DNA of 39,634 bases from Campylobacteraceae bacterium (lineage in GTDB: Bacteria > Campylobacterota > Campylobacteria > Campylobacterales > Sulfurovaceae). The stretch spans positions 1 through 39,634 of the forward strand of contig JAMOOP010000091.1 of assembly GCA_027065385.1 (NCBI GenBank). Reading direction: 5' to 3'. Positions 8,373-17,859 of this stretch are shown here, piece after piece. Below the pieces are notes generated by a model, which was not told where the DNA came from, did not search any database, and worked only from the letters and a program-made list of their open reading frames with translations. Numbering within the stretch: position 1 is the first letter of the stretch; every line of letters starts with the position of its first letter. The position numbers and the translations under genes are program-made.

Positions 8373-9095
8373 ATGTTTAGAAAAAAAATAGTTATTTTAT
8401 CCATATTAATTTTATTTAAGAACCTTTATGCTTCTGATATTGGTTGTATATCCTCTTTAAAGAAAGATAAAGAGGAGTGTTCAGAAAATAATATACTTAA
8501 AGATAATACATTTGTTTTAGATACTCTTTTAAATGAAGATAAAAGTAAAGATAAGGGTTCTTTAGTTAGTAAAACAAATAGTAAAAAAGTTAAAATTACA
8601 GAAAAACTAAATTCAATTACTGTTATATTTCAAAAAAAGAGATTAAAAATAGAAAGAGTATCAAATATAGGTTGCCCTCCATACTGTATATCTCCTATAA
8701 ATATAGCCAAAGTTAAAACTGTAGGTGAACTTGAAACTATAAATTTTATGAATTCTTTTAAAAAAAATAGAAATAGAATATTAGTAGATGCTAGAAGTGC
8801 ATCAGAATATAAAAAAAGCACCATTCCTACAGCTGTTAATATTCCATATAGTATGTTAAAGCCAAAAAGTAAATATAGAGAAGAGATACTTAAACTATTA
8901 GGTGTTAAAAAATTACAAAAGAGTTGGTATTTTAAAAGAGTACATAAACTTCTTATCTTTGATAGTGGAATTTTAGATAATAGAGCTACTAAAATAATTA
9001 ATAGCCTTATAAAAATAGGTTATCCTCAAAATAAACTTCTATACTATCGTGGTGGAATAGAGAGTTGGAGAAGATTAGGGTTAACTTTATTATAA
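8373..9095 (+). CDS. Periplasmic rhodanese-like protein without catalytic Cys
   Basis: This 240-residue protein has a signal peptide (1-20). Linker residues 22-95 are lysine- and serine-rich. The C-terminal rhodanese domain (about 115-240) shows LVDARSASEYKKSTIPTAVNIP and the closing YYRGGIESW. The active-site loop, normally C.(3-4)R, reads FDSGILDNRA (196-205). The sulfur-carrying cysteine is absent, so classical sulfurtransferase activity is unlikely. Four other cysteines remain in two pairs: C25/C36, and C101/C105 in GCPPYC just before the domain. These may form disulfides handled by the TlpA-like protein encoded one base upstream. Confidence 0.82.
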   Translation: MFRKKIVILSILILFKNLYASDIGCISSLKKDKEECSENNILKDNTFVLDTLLNEDKSKDKGSLVSKTNSKKVKITEKLNSITVIFQKKRLKIERVSNIGCPPYCISPINIAKVKTVGELETINFMNSFKKNRNRILVDARSASEYKKSTIPTAVNIPYSMLKPKSKYREEILKLLGVKKLQKSWYFKRVHKLLIFDSGILDNRATKIINSLIKIGYPQNKLLYYRGGIESWRRLGLTLL

Positions 9096-9146
9096 ATTTT
9101 TACAACTTATTTCTGAAATTACTTTAATTAAGAGAGGTTAAGTAAC

Positions 9147-10346
9147 TTAACCTCTTTTCTCTTTTTTTGTAAGAAGATATTTTCCATTTCTTACAAAAAT
9201 AGGATTTCCTCCAGTTTTTGTAACTCTTCTAAACTTATTTCTATAAAGAGCTACTTTTTTTCTAAGTTTTCTATACTCTTTTCCTCTTAATCTATTAACT
9301 ATCTCTTGATGTCTTCTAACCCTTACATATCTTGCAGGATTTACAGCTTTTCCATGTCTATACATACCAAAGTGTAGATGTGGACCTGTACTTCTTCCAG
9401 TACTTCCAACATATCCAATAACAGTCCCTTGTGAAACTCTACTTCCAACCTTTAGACCTTTTCTATATCTGCTCATGTGTGCATATAGACTTTTTAGACC
9501 ATTTTTATGTTGAATAGTAATACACTTACCATATCCACCTCTACGACCTTTTCTAACAATTCTACCATTAGCAGTTGCTTTAATAGGTGTTCCTCTACAA
9601 GCTGCATAATCAACTCCTAAATGGGCCTTATATCTTTTTAAAATTGGGTGAAATCGTCTATGGGTAAAACTAGAAGATATTCTACATCTACTTATAGGTC
9701 TTAAATATGGAGTAAAGCTTTTTTTAACTGTTCGATACTCTCTACCTAAAGAGTCATAATATTTTCCATCATTTGCTAAGTAGCTATAAAATTTCTTTTT
9801 ATTAATGGTAATTAATGATGCTAATATTTTTGGACTAGAGATTGCTTTTCCTTTTCTTCTTTTCTGTTCATAAAAGATAGTTAAGGTATCACCTCTTTTC
9901 ATTTTTCTAAGATTTTTATTGCTATATGCTCTTTTTAAAGAAGCAACTAGAGATTTACTATGTGTTTTTTTATAAAGTTCTCTAAATACAGACTTTTTAA
10001 CTTTTAAATGAATAGAACCCTTTAAAACCTCAAAAGGAATTGGTTCAAGCGAAATTTTAGACCTATTTTTAGACCTTTTTACTATTTTTACTTGCAACTC
10101 ATCTGTAGTAGGTATTAAAATAGTGGTCTGCCTTTTACCCTTTTTTATAGAGTAACTCTGTCCTGCTCTTATCTCTGCTAATAACTCCTTATCATCATTA
10201 TCTAAATCATAATATAACTTTTGTGATATACCATGATTTCTTAAGAAAGATAAAAAAGTTGTACCTTTTTTCCAATGATATGTTTTTGCTGATAGAAAAG
10301 TTGAGAGAGATAGGAGTATAATAAAAGAGAGTAAAATTTTCCTCAT
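9147..10346 (-). CDS. M23 (LytM) peptidoglycan peptidase, Csd3/HdpA-like
   Basis: This 399-residue secreted zinc peptidase has a signal peptide (1-20), helical/LysM-like N-terminal regions and a LytM domain (about 220-345). The zinc motif is complete: H242 and D246 in HLGVD, catalytic-region H290 in YAHMS and HLH at 323-325. Length and layout match H. pylori Csd3 (HdpA), a DD-carboxypeptidase/endopeptidase that trims crosslinks and helps set helical cell shape. In that protein an N-terminal segment blocks the active site; the same may hold here. It is a single gene, convergent with the rhodanese gene. Confidence 0.85.
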   Translation of the reverse strand: MRKILLSFIILLSLSTFLSAKTYHWKKGTTFLSFLRNHGISQKLYYDLDNDDKELLAEIRAGQSYSIKKGKRQTTILIPTTDELQVKIVKRSKNRSKISLEPIPFEVLKGSIHLKVKKSVFRELYKKTHSKSLVASLKRAYSNKNLRKMKRGDTLTIFYEQKRRKGKAISSPKILASLITINKKKFYSYLANDGKYYDSLGREYRTVKKSFTPYLRPISRCRISSSFTHRRFHPILKRYKAHLGVDYAACRGTPIKATANGRIVRKGRRGGYGKCITIQHKNGLKSLYAHMSRYRKGLKVGSRVSQGTVIGYVGSTGRSTGPHLHFGMYRHGKAVNPARYVRVRRHQEIVNRLRGKEYRKLRKKVALYRNKFRRVTKTGGNPIFVRNGKYLLTKKEKRG

Positions 10347-10439
10347 TACTGTTGACCTTATATTTAGAATTTTGTTGATATTGATATTCTATAGGTTTAT
10401 ATTGAAATAACCTATAAAAGTATCAAACTAATTTTAAAG

Positions 10440-12230
10440 TTAAAGTTTCTTTAACTTTAACTTCACCTCTTGGTAACAAGCATTGTTACCCTCATCACTA
10501 ATAATAGAAGGAGTCAAATAGTTAACGCCTTCTGCATTAGCATATATTAATACCGTATCTTTCCGCATAGAGCTAGAGTTTTTAACTATAAACTCATGCT
10601 CTCCCCATTTTGAATATGCTATTATCTTTTCACCATTATTAAAACCTAAGTTTTCATGAATAGTAATCTTATTATCTCTTTTAAATTGTGTATTTAAAGA
10701 GTTGTTTACTTTTGGTGTAACTAGCCAATATTCATCACTAATTATCTCCTTTTTACTCTTTTTTCTAGCTTTAGTCAACCGTTTATTTGTCTCAAAATAG
10801 TCCTCAAAATCATCAATAAACTCAAATTCATCACTTTCACCCTCTCCAAAGCCATTTTTATAAGGTATCTTTTGATATGCAGGTGATATATAATATTCAC
10901 CTTTTTTAGTACATTGATTTAACCAAAACTCTATATACTCCCTTTCACTCTTTAATTCATCTAATCCAAGTTTTTGAAATAGATACGATGTAAACTCATA
11001 CTCACTTATACCAAAATCAGACTCAATTATCTTTCTCATTGGAGATACTATATGGTGAGCATAACTTAATCTAACATCATCTTTTTCAAAGAAGTTTTTA
11101 GCAGGAATTACAATATCTGCCATACTAGAAGTTCTGTTTTCATATAACCCAAAATAGATAATATTTTTACTCTTTTTAAGCTCTTCTATTACACGAGATG
11201 AGTTTGGCATAGACTCGGTTGGATTTCCACCTTGAATTAAGACCGTATCAAAATCTCCAAAATTGGTTGTAGCTTTTTCTACCTTTTTACCTTTTACTTC
11301 AAATGGATTATTAAATCCTAATTTAGAGTTTCCTAAAAACGCAACTCCACATCCCTCTTTTCCAAAATATCCTAAAGTTGCAACTAATGAGTCTATTGCA
11401 TGAAGTACAAAATTACCAGTTGAATACTTTTGTACTCCATTTCCTATTAAAAAAACTACCTTTTTATTTAAAATAAACTCTAAAAGCTCACCCATAATAT
11501 GTAAATCTACACCAATATATTCCAATATTGATTTTATTCTAAAACCTCTAGTGAAATCATAAAACTCTTCATATTCAGGTGCAAACTCTTCTAAATACTC
11601 TTTATCTTCATGGTCACCCATAATTGCAAATCGTGCTAACATAATGGCTAAATAGAAATCACTTCTAGGAGCAATTTGAAGAAAAATATCAGCCCTCTTA
11701 GCAATAGCTGTTTTAATTGGGTCAATTACTACTATCTTTTTACCCTCAATATAGGGCATAAGATGAGAGGCAGTTACAGTTATATTTTTACCCCAAATAA
11801 CAATAACATCAGCTTTAGCTATCTGCTCTGGAGGTAAAATCCTATTTACTCCTCTTCCAGCTAAAATTCCTGCATCTCCAGAACCATCACATAAAGACCC
11901 CTTTGTGGTAGTTCCTTTAATTTTCTCAAAAAGTAGGTTTGTAACCTCTTGCATTACTCCAAAATTTCCACTTCCTCGCCAGAGAACTTTACTTTTTTCT
12001 TTTAAAGCTTTAGCTGTGGCATCTAATGCCTCTTCTAAGGATACCTCTTTACCATTTACTCTAGGAGTTGTAATTCTAGGTTCTTTAAATATCTCTCTAT
12101 TTAGTAATGAACATAAAGCCCCATTACTAATAGGGTGAGCCTTATCGGCTTTAATTTTAGGAAAAGAGTCAATATCACACTCTATTCCACAAGCATCAGG
12201 ACAATCCAATCCACAAGCTGTCTTTATCAC
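10440..12230 (-). CDS. Small molybdopterin oxidoreductase (DMSO-reductase family)
   Basis: This 596-residue protein has an N-terminal [4Fe-4S] site, C6, C10, C14 and C40 (CGLDCPDACG, then NGALC). The molybdopterin-binding body contains GSLCDGSGDAG around 111-121, where C114 is a candidate Mo/W ligand, and IQGGNPTESMPN further on. A C-terminal molydopterin-dinucleotide domain follows. There is no twin-arginine signal, so it is probably cytoplasmic. No electron-transfer or membrane subunit lies nearby. It is shorter than catalytic formate or nitrate enzymes (usually over 700 residues), and the substrate cannot be read. It is divergent from the NFACT gene. Confidence 0.82.
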   Translation of the reverse strand: MIKTACGLDCPDACGIECDIDSFPKIKADKAHPISNGALCSLLNREIFKEPRITTPRVNGKEVSLEEALDATAKALKEKSKVLWRGSGNFGVMQEVTNLLFEKIKGTTTKGSLCDGSGDAGILAGRGVNRILPPEQIAKADVIVIWGKNITVTASHLMPYIEGKKIVVIDPIKTAIAKRADIFLQIAPRSDFYLAIMLARFAIMGDHEDKEYLEEFAPEYEEFYDFTRGFRIKSILEYIGVDLHIMGELLEFILNKKVVFLIGNGVQKYSTGNFVLHAIDSLVATLGYFGKEGCGVAFLGNSKLGFNNPFEVKGKKVEKATTNFGDFDTVLIQGGNPTESMPNSSRVIEELKKSKNIIYFGLYENRTSSMADIVIPAKNFFEKDDVRLSYAHHIVSPMRKIIESDFGISEYEFTSYLFQKLGLDELKSEREYIEFWLNQCTKKGEYYISPAYQKIPYKNGFGEGESDEFEFIDDFEDYFETNKRLTKARKKSKKEIISDEYWLVTPKVNNSLNTQFKRDNKITIHENLGFNNGEKIIAYSKWGEHEFIVKNSSSMRKDTVLIYANAEGVNYLTPSIISDEGNNACYQEVKLKLKKL

Positions 12231-12269
12231 TATTAAACTCCACTTTTAAAAGATTATAAAGAAAGATTA

Positions 12270-12308
12270 TATCATAAATAGATAAGTGATAAAAAAATAT
12301 TTATGATA
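12270..12308. promoter_or_regulatory. Perfect 11-bp inverted repeat in a divergent promoter region
   Basis: TATCATAAATA at 12270-12280 is mirrored by TATTTATGATA at 12298-12308 with a 17-bp spacer. It lies between the divergent oxidoreductase and NFACT genes. The right arm contains TATGAT, a possible -10 box 11 bases before the NFACT ATG. The repeat could be an operator controlling either gene, or a hairpin at the start of a transcript. Confidence 0.35.
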
Positions 12309-12318
12309 AAATTTCATT

Positions 12319-13665
12319 ATGAAACATTATGAATTAAAAGAGATAGTTAAATATCTAAACAAGTTTAAATATATAAGTAGAGCAAGAAGAGTAGAAGATA
12401 ATACTATTGAGTTATCTTTTGACAGAGAAAATAGTATATTTTTTAATATGAGAAGAGGTGAGAGTTTTATATATAAAAATGAGTCTATACGACCACTTCA
12501 AAGTTATAATGCACCATTTGATACACTTCTTCACTCATTAGTATCAGCCTCTAAAATTATTAATATAGAAATACCAAATGGAGATAGAGTTATTCGTTTT
12601 TTGCTCTCTCCAAAGAGTAGTTATAAAGAGAAAAATATATATTTACAGTTTGAGTTTACTGGAAAACATACGAATGTTATACTTATAGATAGTGAAGAGA
12701 TAGTTATTGAAGCACTAAGACATATAGATAGTAGTAGCTCTTTTAGAGTTATTCGTCCCGCTATAAAGTTAGAGGCTATTCCATCTTTTAATAGAAACGA
12801 GAAAGAGGTTAAAAGGATAGATAATATTGAAGAGTTTTTAATTAAAAAATATATAGAGTTTGAAAAAAAGAGAGTTAAAGTATTAAAAAAGCAAAAACTC
12901 CTAAATATTTCAAAAAAAAGAGAAAAGTTAGAAAAAAGCCTAAACAGATTAGCAAATCCAAAAACTCTATCTATTGAAGAGAAAAAGTATCAAAATCTAG
13001 CCAATATAGTATTAGCCAATCTATATAATATAAAACCCTATAATAAAAAGCTTGAAACTTATGATTTTGAGGGAAATAAAATAACTATAGATTTACCAAA
13101 AAATATTTTACCAAATAGAATTAGCGAATATTTTTTTAAGAAGGCTAAAAAGGCAAGAGCTAAAGCTAAAAATATACATATAGAAAAAGAGAATTTAACT
13201 ACAAAAATATCATTTTATTCAAATATGTATCATGCTATAGAGAGAGCTAAAACAACCCAAGAGTTAGAGCTTTTAGTTCCTAAAAGAGCAAAATCTCAAA
13301 GAAAAAAAGAGAAAATAAAAGAGTGCGAACTGTTTTGGATAGATGATTATAAGGTTTTAATAGGAAGAAATAGTAAAGAGAACCAAGCACTGCTAAAAAT
13401 AGCTAAATCAAATGATATTTGGATGCATATAAGAGATATTCCATCTTCTCATTTAATTATAAAAACAGATAAACAGAACCTACCAGAGAGTGTAATTCAA
13501 AAAGCAGGAAAGTTATGTGTTGACTTTTCATTAAAACAGGCTGGAGATTATGCTATTGATTATTGTGAAAGAAAATTTGTAAAAATTCAAGAGGGTTCAA
13601 GTGTTGAGTATAATAAATATAAGACTATTATAATTAGAAAAGATGGTGTTGAGATAAGGGAGTAG
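12319..13665 (+). CDS. NFACT family protein (RqcH/FbpA-like)
   Basis: This 448-residue protein has an NFACT-N-like nucleic-acid-binding region (about 1-170), a long basic coiled coil (about 175-320) and a C-terminal NFACT-R domain (about 330-440). The last is recognised by DIWMHIRDIPSSHLII and KAGKLCVDFS. RqcH-type members bind stalled 50S subunits with peptidyl-tRNA and add C-terminal tails during ribosome rescue. Older annotations call them fibronectin-binding proteins. Campylobacterota are known to carry a shorter RqcH than Firmicutes, which fits. No ribosome-binding site precedes the ATG at 12319, and a possible -10 box lies 11 bases upstream, so the message may have almost no leader. Confidence 0.87.
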   Translation: MKHYELKEIVKYLNKFKYISRARRVEDNTIELSFDRENSIFFNMRRGESFIYKNESIRPLQSYNAPFDTLLHSLVSASKIINIEIPNGDRVIRFLLSPKSSYKEKNIYLQFEFTGKHTNVILIDSEEIVIEALRHIDSSSSFRVIRPAIKLEAIPSFNRNEKEVKRIDNIEEFLIKKYIEFEKKRVKVLKKQKLLNISKKREKLEKSLNRLANPKTLSIEEKKYQNLANIVLANLYNIKPYNKKLETYDFEGNKITIDLPKNILPNRISEYFFKKAKKARAKAKNIHIEKENLTTKISFYSNMYHAIERAKTTQELELLVPKRAKSQRKKEKIKECELFWIDDYKVLIGRNSKENQALLKIAKSNDIWMHIRDIPSSHLIIKTDKQNLPESVIQKAGKLCVDFSLKQAGDYAIDYCERKFVKIQEGSSVEYNKYKTIIIRKDGVEIRE

Positions 13666-13828
13666 TTTAAAATAAATTAAAATATTTTCCAACTTATTTT
13701 AATGTTAACTGTTGTATGATATTATAAATTTCATATTTATAAATAAGTTTATTTTAAGCTTACATATATATCTTTAAGCTTATAATAATGTAAAGCTTTT
13801 TTATTAAGTTAAAATATAAAGGAAAAAA

Positions 13829-15934
13829 GTGAAAAAGATAAATATTATACTACTTAATTTATTGGCATTTGTAAGCTTATCAAATGCTACAACAGTTTAT
13901 GAAAATGCAGAAGATGGGAAAATTGATGGTTGGAGAGTACAAGGTAATGGAGATGAACCTAAAAATATTCACAGTCCTGCACTCAATAGTCAAGTTATAA
14001 GATTAGAAGGTAGGGGAGGACCTTGGATATTGGGGGCAGTATCGGGTGATTTGGCTTGGGGAAATAGTAAAGAAAAAACTATATCATGGAAAATGGTTAC
14101 AGGAAGTAGATATACGGTATATATCCCCGTAACTACTAAAAATGGAACAAGGTATCTATTTTATAATGATTTACCAAAAAGAATTTTAAGACATGGTGTA
14201 AAGGGTGGAATTTTACATGGACTTGGTGGATATAACCATAGTGAATATAAAAATGTATGGAGAGACTACACAAGGGATTTAGAAGCAGACCTAAAAGACT
14301 CTGAACCTGATAATGAACTAATGTCTGTTAATGGATTTATATATAGTGGAGCTAATGTATCTTTAGATAATATCTTACTATATAATCCAAAAGAGCATAT
14401 ATATGAAGATGGTTTAAATATGGCACAATGGAGTATTTCAGATAATACCCCTAATGGAGCTACTATTAAATCAATTACTGACCCACAAGGAGACCATATT
14501 CAAGGTGCTGTAATAGAGCTAAATGGTTCAAAACTAGATAATGCTTATAAAATAAATATTAGTAATTCAACTGATAGCATTATACAGTGGAAAAGTAGAT
14601 TTTATGAGACCTACTCTGTATCTTTACAAGTTCAAACTACTAATGGAGCAAGAGAGTTACTATATACAAATAGTAATAACTATACACCAAGTGGTGGATT
14701 AAGAAATGGTGGAGCTACTATTTGGCATGAAATGGGTGGTAGGTCTCTAATGGGTCAAAATGGTTGGGAGCAGAGAAGAGATTTTGGAGCAGTTAATGAT
14801 TTTTGGCAAACTGTTACAAGGGATTTAAACCAAGATATAAAAGATTTTGAACCCAATAATAAATTTGTATCTATTAGCTCATTTGAGGTTAGAGGGAGTG
14901 GATTAATTGATGATATTAAAATGTTATCTCGTGCAGTTGTTCCTAATCTTAGAGAAGATATTATTTATGAAGATGGTGATAGTGGAAATATTAAATGGAA
15001 TATTTATGATAACAGTCCAGCAGGTGCAAAAGTAGAAGCTATTAATGATGTTATTAAAGGCAGAGTTATATCATTTAATGGAAATGGATTTGAGAATGGA
15101 TATGAAATAGGAGCTAGAAGAGGTAATGGAAAGTGGAACAATAGAGACCATAAAGCCATATCTTGGAGTATGAATTTTAGTGGATACTGCTCAATATATA
15201 TAGCAGTGGATACAACAAATGGAGCTAGATACCTAACTTATGAACCAAGAGATAAAGATAGAGGAGTTATAGGAAGTTATATACGATTTGGAATAGGAAG
15301 CAGTGCAAATAGTGGAGAATGGAAAGATATTAAAAGAAATATTGAAGATGATTTACACAAATTTGAACCAGCTAATAATTTAGTAGCTATTAATGGCTTA
15401 CTTGTTAGAGGAGATGGAAAAATTGATAATATAAAAACTATGTTTGATTATAAAACACATCTATATGAAGATGCAGAAGATGGAAAAATTGATGGTTGGC
15501 AGATAATGAGTGGAGGCTCTGGTGAAGCGAATATTACAAATATTGAAGATAATACAAAAAATAGTAGAGTTATATCACTAAAAGGTAAAGGTAAAAGTGA
15601 TGGATATATGTTTGGTAGAGGTTGGAATAATAGAGAGAATAAAAATTTAAAATGGAGTATGAACTTCTCTGAAGATTATACTATTTATATATCAGTTCAA
15701 ACAGCAAATGGTAGAAGATATTTAACATATACCCCAATAGATAATAATAGAGGTTTAAAGGGAAGTTATATTTTAATAGGACTAGGAGAGAGTTCAAAAA
15801 ATGGAATATGGCAAAACTTTTCAAGAGATTTAGATGCAGATATTAAAAAAGCAGAAGCTGAAAATAAGCTTATAGCAATTGATAGTTTTAGAATTCGTGG
15901 TTCAGGAGAAATAGATGATATTAAAGCTTATTAA
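13829..15934 (+). CDS. Secreted protein of four ~160-190-residue repeat modules
   Basis: This 701-residue protein has a signal peptide cut near SNA/TT (residue 20). Four homologous modules start at about 21, 189, 377 and 543. Each opens with YE(N/D)AEDG or a variant, then has W near SGW/IKW, an ISW.M core and an IYI.V.T.NG.RYL.Y strand block. Each closes with W...(T/S)RDL..D(L/I)...EP.N and a G.(I/L)D(N/D)I strand. The pattern is all-beta and looks like a jelly-roll or lectin-type fold, but I recognise no named family and assign no function. Start is GTG at 13829 after AAAGGAAAAA. The gene overlaps the next by 20 bp; that gene encodes two more modules of the same kind. Confidence 0.8.
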   Translation: MKKINIILLNLLAFVSLSNATTVYENAEDGKIDGWRVQGNGDEPKNIHSPALNSQVIRLEGRGGPWILGAVSGDLAWGNSKEKTISWKMVTGSRYTVYIPVTTKNGTRYLFYNDLPKRILRHGVKGGILHGLGGYNHSEYKNVWRDYTRDLEADLKDSEPDNELMSVNGFIYSGANVSLDNILLYNPKEHIYEDGLNMAQWSISDNTPNGATIKSITDPQGDHIQGAVIELNGSKLDNAYKINISNSTDSIIQWKSRFYETYSVSLQVQTTNGARELLYTNSNNYTPSGGLRNGGATIWHEMGGRSLMGQNGWEQRRDFGAVNDFWQTVTRDLNQDIKDFEPNNKFVSISSFEVRGSGLIDDIKMLSRAVVPNLREDIIYEDGDSGNIKWNIYDNSPAGAKVEAINDVIKGRVISFNGNGFENGYEIGARRGNGKWNNRDHKAISWSMNFSGYCSIYIAVDTTNGARYLTYEPRDKDRGVIGSYIRFGIGSSANSGEWKDIKRNIEDDLHKFEPANNLVAINGLLVRGDGKIDNIKTMFDYKTHLYEDAEDGKIDGWQIMSGGSGEANITNIEDNTKNSRVISLKGKGKSDGYMFGRGWNNRENKNLKWSMNFSEDYTIYISVQTANGRRYLTYTPIDNNRGLKGSYILIGLGESSKNGIWQNFSRDLDADIKKAEAENKLIAIDSFRIRGSGEIDDIKAY

Positions 15935-17135
15935 AATTTTACTATTGGCTCTACTTCCTCTTAGTTTAAGTGCTAAAACTATAATAGAAAATGCAGAAGA
16001 TGGAACAGTTAGTAAATGGAGAGTAGTTATTGGAGATAGTAAAGATATAGTAAATATATATGATAGTGAAATAAAAAGTAGAGTTATAGAGTTAAATGGT
16101 GGTGGCTCTTATAAAATGGGAGCAACTGGTGGAGATAGGGCTTTTAATATAACTAAAGATAAAACTATATCTTGGGATATGAAAACAGATGTAGCTTATA
16201 CCATATATATTATAGCAAATACTACAGAGGGGCTTAGATATATTTTTTATGTAAGTACCCCAAGTAGAGGTTTAAAACATGGTCTTCCAAATGGAGTACA
16301 CCACGGTTTAGGAAAAGCTACAATAGATGGAAGATGGAGAAGAATAACAAGAGATTTAGAGACTGACTTACAAGATGCTGAACCTACTAATAAACTTTTA
16401 TCTATTAATGGATTTATCTATAATGGTGGAGATGGTGGAAGATTGGATAATATAACTCTCTATACTCCAAAAGAGATAGTATATCAAGATAGAGAGGTTG
16501 AAGTTAAAAATAAATATGAATTAACTATTAACAATAGTGACTTTAAGATACTACAGTGGAAATTTAAAGATTTTGGAGGTGAACCTGAAATATTAGATGA
16601 GAGAGGAACTATAAGAGATATAAATGCCTTTGAGTTTAGAGTTAATGTAGATACAGTTAATGGAGAGAGAGATTTAATATATACTTTAGGAGAGAAAAAT
16701 TTAGGTTTAGTAGAGGGTGGAAAAACAATTCACCATGGTCTAGGAGATGATAGAGCTATTGGTTCAGTTTGGGCAGGAGATGACCCAATCAATGAACTAG
16801 GACTTTGGCAAAGTATTACTAGAGATTTGGATGAAGATATAAGAGATTTTGAGCCTAATAATAGACTATTAAAAGTTAACCTATTTAAGGTAACTAATAG
16901 TGGAAAAGTAAAAGAGATAAAGATGTTATCTAGTGTAGATACTAATTTCTCTAAAAAAGAGGAGAGTAGTAATATAGATATAAATAGTAGCTCTTCTAAT
17001 AGTAATATTCATATCTCTATTCCAAAAGATAGTTCAGATAGTGTAGGAGGAGTAGAGATATTTTATAGTTTTTTACTACTCTATATCTCTTTAATAACAT
17101 ATTTTCTATTTAGAAAAGAATATATAAATTTATAA
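15915..17135 (+). CDS. Secreted two-module protein with C-terminal membrane tail
   Basis: This 406-residue protein has a signal peptide (1-20) and two modules homologous to those of the preceding gene (about 21-187 and 188-345). The first is a close match (ENAEDG, RDLETDL, EPTNKLL) and the second is diverged. A serine/asparagine-rich linker follows, then a tail with a Gly-Gly pair near residue 376, a hydrophobic helix of about 20 residues and a short basic/polar end (RKEYINL). That layout recalls GlyGly-CTERM or similar C-terminal sorting signals, but it could be a plain membrane anchor. It overlaps the upstream gene by 20 bp and lies 10 bp before a methyltransferase gene, so the run is one operon. 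Confidence 0.8.
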   Translation: MILKLIKILLLALLPLSLSAKTIIENAEDGTVSKWRVVIGDSKDIVNIYDSEIKSRVIELNGGGSYKMGATGGDRAFNITKDKTISWDMKTDVAYTIYIIANTTEGLRYIFYVSTPSRGLKHGLPNGVHHGLGKATIDGRWRRITRDLETDLQDAEPTNKLLSINGFIYNGGDGGRLDNITLYTPKEIVYQDREVEVKNKYELTINNSDFKILQWKFKDFGGEPEILDERGTIRDINAFEFRVNVDTVNGERDLIYTLGEKNLGLVEGGKTIHHGLGDDRAIGSVWAGDDPINELGLWQSITRDLDEDIRDFEPNNRLLKVNLFKVTNSGKVKEIKMLSSVDTNFSKKEESSNIDINSSSSNSNIHISIPKDSSDSVGGVEIFYSFLLLYISLITYFLFRKEYINL

Positions 17136-17145
17136 AGGTTAAATT

Positions 17146-17859
17146 ATGAGTGGAAATTTAGTTGGTGATAATATAACTACACAAAATGCAGGTTGGAAAT
17201 TTTCAGGTGAGATGGTAAAAGATTTTGAAGAGCATGTATCAAAATCTGTTCCTCTATATAATGAGGGTCACGATATTATCTTAAAGATTAGTGACTATTT
17301 TGTAAAAGATGACTCTATATGTTATGAAATTGGAACTTCAACAGGAATACTATCTTATAAATTGGCAAAAAGATTTTTAGATAGAGATGCTAAATTTATT
17401 GGATTAGATATAGAAGAGGATATGATAAATAGTGCAAAGAGTAGATATAAGTTAGATAGTTTAGAATTTTTATATGCTGATGTATTGGAGTTTGATTTTA
17501 AACCTTCCGATTTTATTACATCTTATTATGTAGTCCAATTTGTTAGACCAAGTCAAAGACAACTTCTAATAGATAAAATCTATAAAAGTTTAAATTGGGG
17601 TGGAGCGTTTCTATATTTTGAAAAAGTCCGTGCGCCAGATGCTAGGTTTCAAGATATTATGACAGGGGTCTATAATGAATATAAACTAGAACAAGGGTAT
17701 AGTGCAGAAGAGATTATTCAAAAATCAAGAAGCCTAAAAGGGGTCTTAGAGCCATTTTCAACACAAGGAAATATAGATATGTTAAAAAGAGCTGGATTTA
17801 TAGATATTATGAGTGTTGCCAAATTTGGACCTTTTGAGGGAATTTTAGCAATAAAATGA
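17146..17859 (+). CDS. CmoA-like class I SAM methyltransferase
   Basis: This 237-residue protein has a Rossmann methyltransferase fold with SAM motif I YEIGTSTGILSYKLA and GLDIEEDMI. Downstream segments closely follow the CmoA layout: VQFVRPSQRQLLIDKIY, LNWGGAFLYFEK, then GYSAEEI and a closing GILAIK. CmoA makes carboxy-S-adenosylmethionine for wobble-uridine modification in tRNA. Here, placed between secreted repeat proteins and a sugar methyltransferase-like gene, it may be the genomic cmoA or a paralogue with another substrate. The AAAGG site lies 8 bases before the ATG. The stop overlaps the next start (ATGA), which implies translational coupling. Confidence 0.78.
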   Translation: MSGNLVGDNITTQNAGWKFSGEMVKDFEEHVSKSVPLYNEGHDIILKISDYFVKDDSICYEIGTSTGILSYKLAKRFLDRDAKFIGLDIEEDMINSAKSRYKLDSLEFLYADVLEFDFKPSDFITSYYVVQFVRPSQRQLLIDKIYKSLNWGGAFLYFEKVRAPDARFQDIMTGVYNEYKLEQGYSAEEIIQKSRSLKGVLEPFSTQGNIDMLKRAGFIDIMSVAKFGPFEGILAIK

